Under the pieces are notes generated by a model. The model was not told the origin of the DNA. It worked only from the letters and a program-made list of their open reading frames with translations, and searched no databases. A stretch of 64,000 nucleotides of DNA from Linnemannia hyalina (Eukaryota; Mortierellomycota; Mortierellomycetes; Mortierellales; Mortierellaceae). Below are positions 49,435 through 61,191 of this stretch, piece after piece. Within the stretch, counting starts at the first letter, position 1. Every line of letters starts with the position of its first letter. The DNA is taken from assembly GCA_019671135.1 (NCBI GenBank), contig JAHRHY010000005.1, forward strand, positions 992,001 to 1,056,000. Direction: 5' to 3'. The translations under genes and the position numbers were made by a program.

Positions 49435-52400
49435 ATGATGCAATCAACTTTCAGACCCGAAGGCGAGATTCAGACTTCTGTTGATCCAGGACCTATGGAC
49501 TACAATAGTATCATGACCCGCGGATATCCCTTCGTACCCGTCAAGCGCGTCGACGTCAACGACCCTGACGTTAACCTCGAATACGAGGTCCAATCACTAT
49601 GTGTTGACAACGGCGAGCCCGTTGTGATAGAGGGCTTTCACCAGCAGGAAAAATGGAATGCAGGTCTTTTCACTTTTCCATATCTTCAAACCAAATTTGG
49701 ACACCAGAGTAAGCACAAGACCACCATCGACAGAAAATGGCCTTGTTCTGATACATGCACGAGACCTCTTCAATAACATGGTCCTATTGTTTTGCTCTTG
49801 CAGAAATCCTCTGTCGCGATCTGCACAACGCCGACGACGTCGACTTGACGATGGCACAGTATATCGAAACTGTGCATGGCGACACTGTAGACCGCGACTT
49901 TACCTCCTCATCAATTCCCCCCCACCCCTCAATACCCGGCAATCAGGGCACTCTTCCGCCACGCAAGCCACTCATATACGCCAAGGACCTAACATGTCCT
50001 CCAACGTGGCGCAACTTCCTCATGAATGGTGGCCTACCTCCATTTCTAGCCTACATGCGCGAAAACGATTTGAGTAAGCGCGCGTCTGTGGAAATGACTC
50101 TTTCATTAATTGGCAGCCTAGCTGCTAGTGTCACCATACTGACAGATACTTTGGATGTTTATGTTTACATAGACAACTTGAATACACAACTTGCAGCCGA
50201 GAACCTGATGGTCTACATCGGACAAGCTGGCACCTGGTAAAGAGATCATCTGTATTGTTGAGCACCTTGATCACCTGTGGCATTTTATATACTGAGCCAT
50301 TTCAACTTCATTTGTTTCTGACCGTTTAGGACGCCAGCTCACATCGATCAATGCGGAGCTATTGGGCACAACATCATGACATGGGCTGACAAAGGTAGGG
50401 GTCGCAAAGCCGGTGCAGATTCATAGCAAGGGGGATCATGGGAGACGAGAACATACGTGCTGATTGTTGATGCTGTTGCCATCTATTATGTGTGCATAGA
50501 TTCATCGTCAATCTGGTTCATGATCAGATCGAAAGACAAGAAAAAGGCAGAAGAGCTTTGGAGCAGCTTTAATCAGCCTTTGGACTACGAGGGCTACTTT
50601 GCAGGTTTGGATGAGCTGCAGCAGGCAAAGTTTCCGATCTATGTTGTGCAGCAAAAGATCGGTGACTTTGTCATGGTCCCCTCACGATGCGTGCATCAAG
50701 TCATCAACCTTGTAAGTACCAGGATTGTTTTGAACGCTCGGGGATGTGCATTCGTTGCCATATGTGAAGAGTGGCTAATGAATATGGCCGTTTTTTTTCT
50801 TATAGGGCAAAGCTACAATCAAGGTATCATGGAACCGTCTTACGCCGAATTGTTTGAAGGCAGCTATGACTTCGGTCCTTCCAAGATACAGACAGTAGGT
50901 TTCTCCTGAGATCATGATGCGGATGAAATGGTCACTGTAGGTAATGCACTTTGGTCCAGACTTCTGACTGCTATTTATACCTGCGTCTATTCTAGGATCG
51001 GTCGCCCGGAGGGATACCGGATCAAATTGATCATCGAAAGCACCATGAAGGCATGGACGGAGAAGCTGGAGACTCAGGAAGATGATTTCGGGATGCCAAA
51101 GAACAATTTCAGTAAAGCGTTCAAGGAGGTCCTGAAGCTCTACAGGAGCATTGTCGAGGAAGAATGGGTGGATTTGCATGCCATGGGATCGGCCTGCGAG
51201 CCTTTTGAGCGACCAAAGCGGTTGAAGGAAAGCCAGCATAGTCAGCCAGCAATCTGTGATTTCTGCCGGGCCGATATCTGGAACAGACAGTTTCAGTGCC
51301 GCGAGTGTGTCAATGGCGAGGACGCCTACGATCTCTGCGCGCAATGCTATAGTCTCGGACGGGGTTGCGAGCACAGAGGAGAACAGATGGACTTTGTCGA
51401 GAACTTTTCGATGGAATCGTGCCGATTGGCGTATTGTCGGGCTCTTGCTGCATGGAACCGGTCGAAGGCATTGTCTGGCTGTCTGAGTCATGAACCCATC
51501 ACTGATACCTGGTTTGAAAGGTACGTTTTCCACTTTAGTAGCGTTGTTTGATGTCCACGCATTGCATTGAATGTCCTAACCAAAGCTAACCTCCACCTTT
51601 TTATAATCCATAGTATTGTTCCGTCTGTTAAAAAGAACTTCTCTTCAACAACCTTGGCCTACACGCGCCACCAATTCGCAGGCGATGTAAAGGTAACTAA
51701 CTCTATGCTATCCATCTGATAGTTGTATGTGCTGCCGGATATTTGTATTAGAAAAGTATTAATGTTCTCTTCCATGTTGGTAAACTTTTAATCATCTAGG
51801 CGTGTCATATCTGCAGATTGAAGAGTAGGATCCAGATGAGCGCAGAGTGTTCCTCATGCCCACTGTCATTCTGTGAGCTCTGCCTCTACAAGTACCACGA
51901 CACCCTCTGGACAGACATCGCCAGCAAGCGGTCAGGCTGGAAGTGTTATCGGTGCCAAGGCGTATGTCCATGTACCCAAGGCGACAAGCGGGCCGCGGCA
52001 GGATGTGCACCTCTAGAGGCATCTCACACAAAATCACTGTGGTTCACCCGACCCGAAGATGACTATCGGAATCACGGCGGCGTCAGCGATGACCTGGAAC
52101 CTTCTGAGCAGGAAAACGTTGCACTGGGCGAAGACGGCCGGAACGAAAGACCCCAGATTGCACATGGTTCGCATATATCCAAGTGGACCAAGGGAAGGTC
52201 GACGCGTGCAGATGGTATGTCGAGTACCAGCACTTTGCGACGTAGGCGGTCGTTGACGCCTGACAGTCAGTCAACCAGCACCAAGAAGGGCAAGAGATCG
52301 CGCAGCGCTGTGGGCGATGATGATGACGATGAATGGAGAGCCAGACCCAAGGCTGCCCGTGGGACGCTTACCAAGAGGAACGAGTTGAACCCAGCGCACG

Positions 52401-52828
52401 CAGACGACCTCTCAGACACCAACGGCAAGAGTAACGACAGGCGTTCACTCCTCACAAACGCACCGCCCATCAACCTCAGGAAGAGCAAGACAAGTCAACG
52501 ACCAACCACATCGGAGGCGGCCTTTAATTTATGCTTGGGCGAGGACGAGGAATTTGTGAGAACGATGGCCGAGAGGGCCGGATTGCCTCGCACACTCGCA
52601 TCACTGGCCAAGTTGCAATTGGTACCAGGGATGACCACCCGCGATATTGTCAAGTTGGATAAGCGTTTAACTTCGCTGGACCTCGCTCTCCGAGCGAGTT
52701 TCCGAGAGGATCTCATGGACAAGATAAAACAGGCGCGCGTTGAGGAGGATAATGTGACGAACGGGCATGCCGTAGGTTCAAAGCGCCTGCAGAAGCAGCT
52801 CAAGGAGAAGGAGGGTCCGCAGAGTTGA
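49435..52828 (+). CDS. JmjC protein with a Cys-rich finger and a CDCA7-type (4CXXC_R1) zinc finger, 9 exons, 860 aa
   Basis: Exons 49435-49708, 49804-50073, 50197-50236, 50330-50394, 50500-50711, 50806-50894, 50996-51520, 51614-51692 and 51800-52828 join in phase to 860 aa. The JmjC fold binds Fe(II) and 2-oxoglutarate: HID (His199, Asp201) lies in PAHIDQCGAIGHN and the third ligand is His282 in PSRCVHQVIN. So the three metal ligands are kept and a histone or protein demethylase or hydroxylase is likely. At about 404-455 is a Cys-rich finger (CDFC, CREC, CAQC) like a ZZ or PHD-type domain. Residues 519-580 match the zinc finger first seen in R1/CDCA7: CHIC, CSSC, CELC and CYRCQGVCPC. The last 250 residues are basic and Ser-rich, with helices near the end. 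The combination points to chromatin, probably DNA- or histone-methylation control (inference). Confidence 0.88.
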
Positions 52829-54537
52829 AAAAGAAGCCGAGGAAACAAAACAGGAAGACGACGAGTGGGAGGAGGAGGAACAGAAGAAAGTAAGGATACG
52901 GCCAAGGTCCAAAAACAGTACGCCCAGTTGAGTCGCTACTAAGATAGATGAACAGGAGAAAAAGGAGAAGGCAAGAACAAGATGGGCATCGCCACGAGCA
53001 TCAATGTATAGACATAAAGACATCCTGCGGTCAGTATCCGGCATGAAATAAAGTAGAACGCCCTTCCTGTGGAAAGGAGAAAAAAAAAGGTCGTAGGAAT
53101 TAATGGGGCACGTTTGAAAGGGTTGCCTCGATTGCCCTTTCGTGCTTCCTCGATATTAAAGTTTTGCTATGGTGTAGACGAGGCTGAACTGCAGGATTAG
53201 ACCGAAACGATATGCGATGACGGTGGATGGCGTTGACAACACAAAAGGCAGCGATCGGGGTGCCTTTGTTTGCGTACTGATGCGCATTGTTTTTTTTTTC
53301 TCCCTGTAATGCCTGCGCAACCCAAGAATGGATTTGTCAACGCGCCGAATGAAACAAGGTGGTGAGAAAAAAAAAAGGTGTACTCTACTTACGTACAGTC
53401 AGTTGTACGTTCATACTGTGATGAAAATAAAAAGGTATCGGATAGAGCGTGAGCAAGGCGCCCTTGTCTAAATTGCTACGGCTGGCCGAGGACTGGAAAG
53501 AAAAAGAAAAACAAACCTAAACCAGTTTGATTTGTCACCTTGTGCTGTCCAACCGATTTCGCCCTCTCCTCACAAGGCCCTCACTGCCCGGGGAAGGGTA
53601 GAAGATAGTAAAAGAACAGAGAGAGAAGCGATCACTACCGACACAAAGTATGACCTCTCGTTCACAAAGAAAAACAAGTCAGGGGTTTTGTTGAAAGAAG
53701 GAAGATGAGAAAGACGGTGAGGTAGCAACGGAAAGTATAACAAAGTATAGTAGGGCAAGACAAGATATATGTTTGTACATTTGAGGCGGAGGCGAAAATA
53801 TGTTTGCTATCAGTTAGCATATGCCAGCAACGCAGCCCCATTTGGTTGGGTACTCCACTCGACCTTATCCGAGACAGCAAGTTGTAAGGAAGAGAAGGGA
53901 CCAGTTGTCGTTGCTCAACATCCTACCAGAGCGAAGGGGCGGACTTACGATTAGAAGGATCGATTCGATTCAACCGCCGTCTGGCTGCCCCCGCCTTTTG
54001 CCCTTTTGTGGCTTGGGGTTTGACACACTAAAGTGCTTAAGTAGTTGACTTCAGCGCATTAATGACTAGGCACACACAGAGGTAAGCGATAAGAGGAGGA
54101 GGAGGAGGGAGCCATGTTGGCTTTGGAGGGAGAGTGAGTGAGTGTTGGAGTGGTGAAGTGGAGGGAAGGAGGGAGAGTCGTGATATGTTGATTTGTGTGG
54201 TATCAGCCAAAGATTCAGCAGGCAAAAACGTGCGTGGGGTGACTGGTGAACGAGTCATCCCTTCCGGCACTATAAATACGTTTCTAAGGGAACCAGCTAC
54301 TTCTTTCTTTCTCTCTTTCTTCCCTTACACCTTCCCCTTGTCAGCCTCAATCACGTTATTACCCATCTCATCCCACCGGGTGCGCCAAATATTACGTCCT
54401 AAGTCGCCCTCTGCCGACTCAAAAACCTAGAGGCCTTCAATCCTACTACTCCAACAGCAACTCCAGCAACTCCAGCAACCTCAGCAACCAAAAAACGACC
54501 CTTCATCATCCCCAAAAAACCCTTCAAATATTCGATC
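52829..54537. other. Intergenic region, 1.7 kb
   Basis: Downstream of the JmjC gene and upstream of the bZIP gene. Frames at 53570-53954 and 54037-54270 show no homology. The last 270 bp holds a TATA box and a long C/T- and CA-rich leader with no ATG. Confidence 0.5.
54271..54278 (+). promoter_or_regulatory. TATA box of the bZIP gene
   Basis: TATAAATA, 267 bp before the ATG at 54538. No ATG occurs between, so I see no upstream-ORF control like that of GCN4. Confidence 0.5.
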
Positions 54538-56179
54538 ATGTCCAACGATTACCTTTCCCTCATCGCCAACCTCAACTCAGAGTCGCCAGTCATGTCCTCG
54601 CCAGAGGACTACTCGGCTGAGCTCTCACTCTGGACCAACCTTCAGTTCACCTACGACGCTCCTCCCGGTCTGGGTATCTTTGAGCAGGACTCGGGCTTCG
54701 ATGCCCTCTCTGCCCTTAACACCCCCGCCCACCACGGTGTCACCACTGCCCAGCAGCATCAGTCCGCCGTTCCCGCTGCTGCCCCAGCACCCGTGTCAGC
54801 TTCCAAGATCACTGTGGGCCACAACCCCCAGTCTGCATTGGATCAGAAGCATCTGATGGAGTACCTCAACCTCCCCCAAGAAGGTAATCACTTGCAGCCA
54901 GCCCAATCGGCAGCGAACTAAAAGGGAAACGTATGAGAGACAGACCAATTGAGGCTGTCCGATGTGTGTATATCGATGCTCCCCATCCCTATTGTTGTCT
55001 TGTCTTGTCTATCCCTCCCTCCCTCTCCACTTTGGAATATCCTTTACGTGCTGTCTGTCAATCACACTTGTCAATTTTTTCTCTCCCTGACTTGACTGTT
55101 GTTGTTGTCCCCCTCTGAGTGGATTAATAATTGAAAAAAGTGGAGATTATCTGCCTTTGTCCGCCTCTGTGCCTATCGGGGCATAACACCTCTCACACCC
55201 CTCTCAACACCCTCTCCCGACTGTGCGCTAAAAAAGCCTTCGCAATGGTCGCGTTCCACCCCCCCTGACTTCTTCACATGCATAAATGTCTAACTCCACA
55301 TTACCATAATAACAAATAGACGCTCGCCCTCTCTCCCTCTTGGAGCGTACCCGTCAGCGTAACCCGGTCAATGCGAACCAGCCCCAGAGCTCGCCCGAGC
55401 TCCAGGAGCAGGCCGCCGCCATCAATGCCTTCCACTCCTTGTTGGCAGCCTACTCAGCATCGGCTCAGGTGCAACAGCAACAGCAGCTTCAGCAACCGCA
55501 ACCTGTTCAGCAGCAGCAACAGCAGCGTCAGACCTCGTCTGGCCTGCCATTGCTCCTGCCCAACATTGCCCCTGCCACGGCGCCCACTACGCCCGCAGCT
55601 GCAAAGCTTTTGCGCCAGCCCTTGCCACAGTACAAGGCTGCCTCCTCGGCTAAGAAGGCATTGAAGGCCATCCAGACCCCGGCCGCTATCGCTCCCGCAG
55701 GTCCTATCGCCCCCAGGAGCCCCACGACCGTCAGTGCCAGCGCCATCGCTGCCGCTGCCACCGCCGTCTCGGCCAAGGCCACACCTACTCGCTTGGCTAG
55801 CCCCATCTCGGAGAGCAAGGATGACGATGAGACTGAGACCAAGCACGAGTTATCTGCAGCTGATTCCTTCTCGAAGGATGATCCCGAGTACCTTTCCAAG
55901 GTCGCTGCTGAGGAGGACAAGAGACGCCGGAATACCGCTGCCTCTGCTCGCTTCCGCTACAAGAAAAAGCTGCGTGAGCAGGCCTTGGAGCAGACCGCCA
56001 AGGAGCAGACCCTCCGTGCCGAGACATTGGAGGCCCGCGTCAAGGAGTTGGAGATGGAGGTCAAGTGGTTGCGTGGCTTGATTGTCGAGAAGGACTCCCA
56101 CCTTCACGAGGTCACTGCCAGCATGGATGAGTCGTCCCAGCAAGGCTCCAACAAGCGTATCAAACTCGATGCTTATTAA
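54538..56179 (+). CDS. bZIP transcription factor, MetR/Cys-3-like, 2 exons, 401 aa
   Basis: Exons 54538-54883 and 55320-56179 (436-bp intron) join in phase to 401 aa. The bZIP domain is C-terminal: basic region KRRRNTAASARFRYKKKLRE from residue 316, followed by QALEQTAKEQ and a leucine-zipper helix with VKELEMEVKWLRGLI. This sequence most resembles the sulfur regulators MetR/Cys-3/Met4-type and not Gcn4, which has a different basic region. If so it would activate sulfate assimilation and methionine synthesis genes (inference). Residues 1-315 are Gln/Pro/Ala-rich with polyQ runs near 160-185 and a small acidic patch before the basic region. The splice junction lies in a conserved DARPLSLLERTR-like block. 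Confidence in bZIP is high, in the sulfur role moderate. Confidence 0.9.
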
Positions 56180-56915
56180 AACGGAGAAAACCTGAGACGC
56201 AGCGGTTAAAGGGCTCGGACAATCGTGGGAACCCACATACACCGATTTCACTTTACTACTCTGGCCTTTGAGCGCTAGTCGTCCTTCCAGAACAACTCCT
56301 CGTCTTCACTGATCTTTTTTTCCTCCTTGTCTTGTTACCGTTCGTTTTTTCGCATCGTCGCTTTTCCCCCCTTCTTTCCTTGTCTTTCTATCGTTTTCAC
56401 ATTCTTGTTCTTCTTGCTTTTCCATGTCTTTGTACTTGCATCCGCTAGTTGTCCTTTTATCTCTTCTTTATTTGTTTCCAGCAACAGTGCGTCCTGCTGT
56501 TGCCTTTGTTTTTTGTTTGTTCTTTTAGCCATGCATTGTTTGCAACCATTTTACACCAAAAAAAACTATTGTACATAGTTGCTTGTTCAGATTGAAAAAA
56601 AAAATAACATAAAAAACAAGAGTAATCTCTATTGCGGTTCACTTGATGTCTATATCCTTGCTTCAATGCTTGTGATACCTGCAATAGCAAAGGCGAAGGA
56701 CAGATAGGCCTTGACAAAGTGCTGACAGGGGGTAGAGTCAGAGGTAGAAGAGAAGCGGCGAGTTATCGGCTTAAGGGGCATGAAATCGTTAGATCCTGAC
56801 TCGATGACTGATTTGTTCTTTCTTGCTATCAAATAAACAAAGGGCCAAGTTCCCTGTGGCCTTTTTTTCTTCTTCTCATCACGACCTTTTGTAACTTTCT
56901 GTAACACTTTACAAC
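56180..56915. other. Intergenic region between bZIP and PheRS genes
   Basis: About 740 bp. The first half is a T-rich 3' UTR, and the second half has a pyrimidine-rich leader up to the ATG at 56916. Frames at 56327-56578 and 56650-56907 are not supported. Confidence 0.55.
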
Positions 56916-59660
56916 ATGCCTACCGTCAACGTCGACAAGGAGGAGCTCTACACCGCCCTCGGAAGGGACTACAGTACGTCTTCTTCTTGCTGTTGTTCTC
57001 TTCGCAACGCCGAAAAACTAAAACGCCGAACCGACACTCGTTGTGAGCAATGGAATTACTGTCATTCAACTCAACTCAACAAAACTTAACGTTCCTCATT
57101 CCTCTCTACCACCTTCTAGCCTTCGATGAGTTCATGGACCTCTGCTTCAACTTTGGTATCGAGCTCGAGGAAGATGTAAGAACCTTTCAACACAAGTTAC
57201 AACCTGGAGGAAGAAGAACGTTCTCAAAAGAGGAGTGACATTCATCACCGCCGATCAACTTCATCTCACACCTGCCGTGCGTTCCCGCTTACTTCTCTAC
57301 ACTGGCTATCATATAATTAGACCTCGCCCAAGGAGATGGCCATTCGTGAGGTTGGAGCCCACAAGGTCGACGACAGCGTGTCGGATAGACCCATCTTGAA
57401 GATCGATATCCCCGCCAACCGGTAAGCGACCGCTTTCTTTACACGCTGACGCCAATTGATGCGTTTATCTATCCGGCAATGGGTTTTCACGCTTGCCGCA
57501 AGGACGATATCTATGAACAAGGACAGCGGTGTCGCGCAAAGGAACCATTGATCTAACCTACAACGCAATTCATGATCTGGCGACGACACGACATAGCTAT
57601 GATCTGTTGTGCCACGAGGGTATCTCTCGCTCGTTGTTGGTCTTCCAGGGCAAGGCCAAACCCCCAGTCTTCAAGGCTATCATGCCCGCTGACGGAAAGC
57701 TCCAGAAGTTGACCGTCAAGCCCGAGGTACGTCCATTGAGCAACAGCCTCAGGAATATGACCAAGAAACGAGTGACACTATCTACAAAGGCATGTGTAAC
57801 TGACACAAGCCCTTCAATCATACCAACGTTGTATGATTAGACCGCTGCCATTCGCCCCTTCGCTGTCGCCGCTATTCTCAGGAATGTCAAGTTCACCGAG
57901 TTGAACTACAAGAACTTTATTGACTTGCAGGATAAACTCCATATGAACATTTGCAGGAAGCGTACTTTGGTCGCCATTGGAACCCACGATCTCGACACCA
58001 TCCAGGGTCCCTTCACCTACGAGGCTTTGGCCCCTAAGGATATTCAGTTCGTTCCCTTGAACCAGGAGAAGAACATGAACGGCGAGGAGTTGATGACCTT
58101 CTACGAGAACGACAAGCATCTCGGAAAGTTCTTGCCCATCATCCGTGACTCGCCCGTCTACCCCGTCATCTATGACAAGAACCGCCAGGTCTTGTCCTTG
58201 CCCCCCATCATCAACAGCAACCACTCCAAGATCACTCTCGATACCAAGAACGTCTTCATTGAGTGCACGGCTACTGACTTGACCAAGGGCAAGATTGTCC
58301 TCAACACCATGGTTGCCATGTTCTCCGAGTACTGCGCCGAGCCCTTCACGTAAGTGATTTCTCTATGACGCAAAGGTGTATATCATGTCGGTATGGTTGC
58401 CACTTTGTCATGTGTGACTCACAGACTCACCACGCAAATGCTTTACACATTCTGCATGAAAAATAATAACTAGCATCGAGCCCGTTGAGGTCATCTACGA
58501 GGATAACCGTCAGCCCACAGGAGTCACCCCTGACCTTACTTCGCGCACCGCCACGGCCAAGGTCGACTACATCAACAGCTGCACTGGATTGAAGCTCAGC
58601 CCTGACGAGATCTGCAATCTCTTGAACAAGATGTCATTGGAGGCTGTCCCCAGCAAGGAGGACAAGAACGAGGTTGTTGTCCAGGTCCCCGTCACCCGTT
58701 CGGATGTTCTTCACCAGTGCGATATCATGGAGGATGTTGCCATCGCCTACGGATTCAACAACTTGCCCCATACCACCCCCTCTGTCAGCACCATCGGAAA
58801 GCCCTACCCCCTCAACAAGTTGGCCGACACTGCCCGTGTCGAGTTGGCTCTTGCTGGATGGAGTGAGGTCAGCCCCCTGACCTTGGTAAGTTTTGACTCA
58901 TCTTTCGCGTGTTTTTTCGTGTTCATTACAGTTTGAAATGTATCAGCAACGGAACGAAACAGCTCTAACTGGGACGCGTTTTACATGCATCATCAAATAG
59001 TGCTCGCACGATGAGAACTTTGCCTTCTTGCGCCAGAAGGATCCCGGCAACATTGCCGTCCGTCTCGCCCACCCCAAGACGATCGAGTACCAGGTTGTGC
59101 GCACATCGCTCCTCCCCGGAGTGTTGAAGACGTTGAAGGAAAACAAGAAGCACTCATTGCCCATCAAGGTCTTTGAGGTCGGTGACACTGCCATCAAGGA
59201 CGACACCCAGGAGCGTCGCTCGCGTAACGTCCGCAAGGTCTGCGCTACTTATTCCAACAAGACCAGTGGCTTGGAGCAGATCCATGGTTTGCTTGACCGC
59301 ACCCTCCAGATGTTGCATTGCCAGCCCGTTGATAAGAGCAGCACTGCCCCTGGATACTGGATCCAGGACTCTGAGAGTACGTCTTTTGCCCTTATCCTCA
59401 CTATTTGACTTGTACACATGCTGTCTATTTGAAAATGTCTTCTATTTTTTATTGCGAATATTAACCCCTTCGATCAACCATTGTCCCTGTAAATAGACCC
59501 TACGTACTTCCCATCAAGAAGCGCAGATATTTACCTCCGCCAGAAGGGAGAGACCAAGGTCATTGGATCGTTCGGTATCCTCCACCCCGAGGTTCTGGAG
59601 AAGTTCGGCCTCAACTTCCCCACCTCTGCCATGGAGTTCGATCTCGAGCCCTTCCTGTAA
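56916..59660 (+). CDS. FRS1: Cytosolic phenylalanine--tRNA ligase, beta subunit (FRS1), 8 exons, 601 aa
   Basis: Exons 56916-56973, 57120-57175, 57321-57421, 57597-57726, 57841-58349, 58474-58885, 59001-59376 and 59497-59660 join in phase to 601 aa, close to yeast Frs1 (595). With the alpha subunit it charges tRNA-Phe in the cytosol. Blocks typical of the eukaryotic beta subunit are [16 protein letters not shown] at the start, [62 protein letters not shown] and [12 protein letters not shown] near the end. Three small N-terminal exons (58, 56 and 101 nt) had to be joined by phase. The last codons FDLEPFL match the family. Housekeeping gene, well supported. Confidence 0.97.
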
Positions 59661-61191
59661 ATTGACAGCAAAACAGGGGTATCTTTCCAGTGATACGACG
59701 ATTAAGAGGATATACGAGGTTTTTTTTTTTTACAGATATCCAGCAATGCAGAATAATAAAGCATCAAATCGAAAGCAATGGGTTGGTTTGTATTTTTTTT
59801 TTTTTCTTTTTTTTCGAATGCAATTGTATTTGACAGGGGTGGTTTTGTACACGAAAAAGAAGCGATGATACATGGAAGGTGTATGAAAACAACACTGAGA
59901 GAAAATATAAAAACAAGTGAAGCAAAACATGAATAAAAAAAAATGTATGACAAAGAAAGAAAGAAAGAAAGAAAGAAAGGAAGAAGGTGTAGCAACGGTT
60001 GAATGGGTCAGGCTCTTTTGTTCGTGCGTGTTCTACGGCTAATTGGCGGCTCCTCAGTCGTGACCATATGGATGTTGTTGCTGCCGCTTGATTCCTCCAA
60101 TCTGTGGGATCAAGTGACAGGCAAAGTCGTCATATCCTTGGCTCTGCAAACCGAAGGCTCTGTCAGCATTATCGTTATCGATCATGCAAGCGTAGTCAAG
60201 GAGAAGAACGACAACAGCGGAGACTTTGGCGGATGCTCGGGTTTCCTGCTCAACAGGTGTCGCTCTTGTGCCGCCGCCACTGCGGTCGAAGCCGTAGGAA
60301 TTTTGCAGTGAGTTGTCGACAACATGCACGCGGCAACCACATTTTTTTCGTACATTTCGGTTCTATTGAGTATGTCAATTTTGGACGTGTGTCGATAACT
60401 TCGTTTCCAATTGTATTTTCCTCTCTAGCCGTCTATTTCTTTGGTGTCGTTCACAAAAGGTGCCTCCTCCTGTAGCGTTGTGTTTGGCCTGCTTCGATCT
60501 CTTCAGCGCAAGTGATTCGCCGAGATAGCAGCGACCCATTTTTACTATCTTCTTTCCGTAGAACATTGATGAACATTTTATTTTCTTAAGGTCGGCTTAT
60601 TCTATTTTATGGCGATGACGTAGCCAATAGTGTGAACGTGGCAGGAAGGGGGCGAACGAAAAAAGTTGGGAAGTCTCCAGGAAAAGGAGTTCTTTAAGTA
60701 TGGTTATATGGATTGACAAAAGTGGGCCTCGTGAATGAATAGATCATCATTTCCATCTCTCGCCTCTTTTAGTCTTTTCTTTTACTGGTGGTTTCGTAGC
60801 AATTGTCTTTTGTATTACCCTGGGGCGTACTGAACCATTGATGGAATAGTAGAACTGGGTGTTGTCCATTTTTTCAACTACTCCGTCACAGTTGCAGTTC
60901 TCCCAGTCCTGACTGTATCATCGCCAGATCTAACGCGTCGTGCTTCGCCACCAAAAGCCGACTTGTTCCTAGCCAGATAACTCGTGACAGAAGATCGCAA
61001 GTGTTAACCAAACACCGGCAACTGATATTGCCGATCGATCACATTTTTCTTTGTTTTCCCCATCAGTAATCAATTCCAGGAACAAAAACAGGGCCAAAGA
61101 CGAAGGTCCGCTCGCCAAAGTCCCAAACACACTCCACTCTCCACAAACAAACACACACACCAACTCAACCAACCAACATAAAATAACACCG
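59661..61191. other. Intergenic region, 1.5 kb, with one doubtful small ORF
   Basis: Contains the FRS1 3' UTR, a (GAAA)n run at about 59957-59978 and the doubtful minus-strand frame 60054-60329. The remainder (60330-61190) has no recognised gene. Confidence 0.5.
60054..60329 (-). CDS. Possible small protein or last exon, 91 aa, unknown
   Basis: A 91-codon minus-strand frame with mixed sequence and good codon use (GGCTTCGACCGC, GAGACC-like words), ending KRQQQHPYGHD. It has the look of coding DNA but no family I recognise. It could be a small gene or the 3' exon of a gene whose 5' part I cannot find between 60330 and 60630. The plus-strand frame over the same bases (60003-60311) is likely its shadow. 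Confidence 0.3.
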   Translation of the reverse strand: MHVVDNSLQNSYGFDRSGGGTRATPVEQETRASAKVSAVVVLLLDYACMIDNDNADRAFGLQSQGYDDFACHLIPQIGGIKRQQQHPYGHD

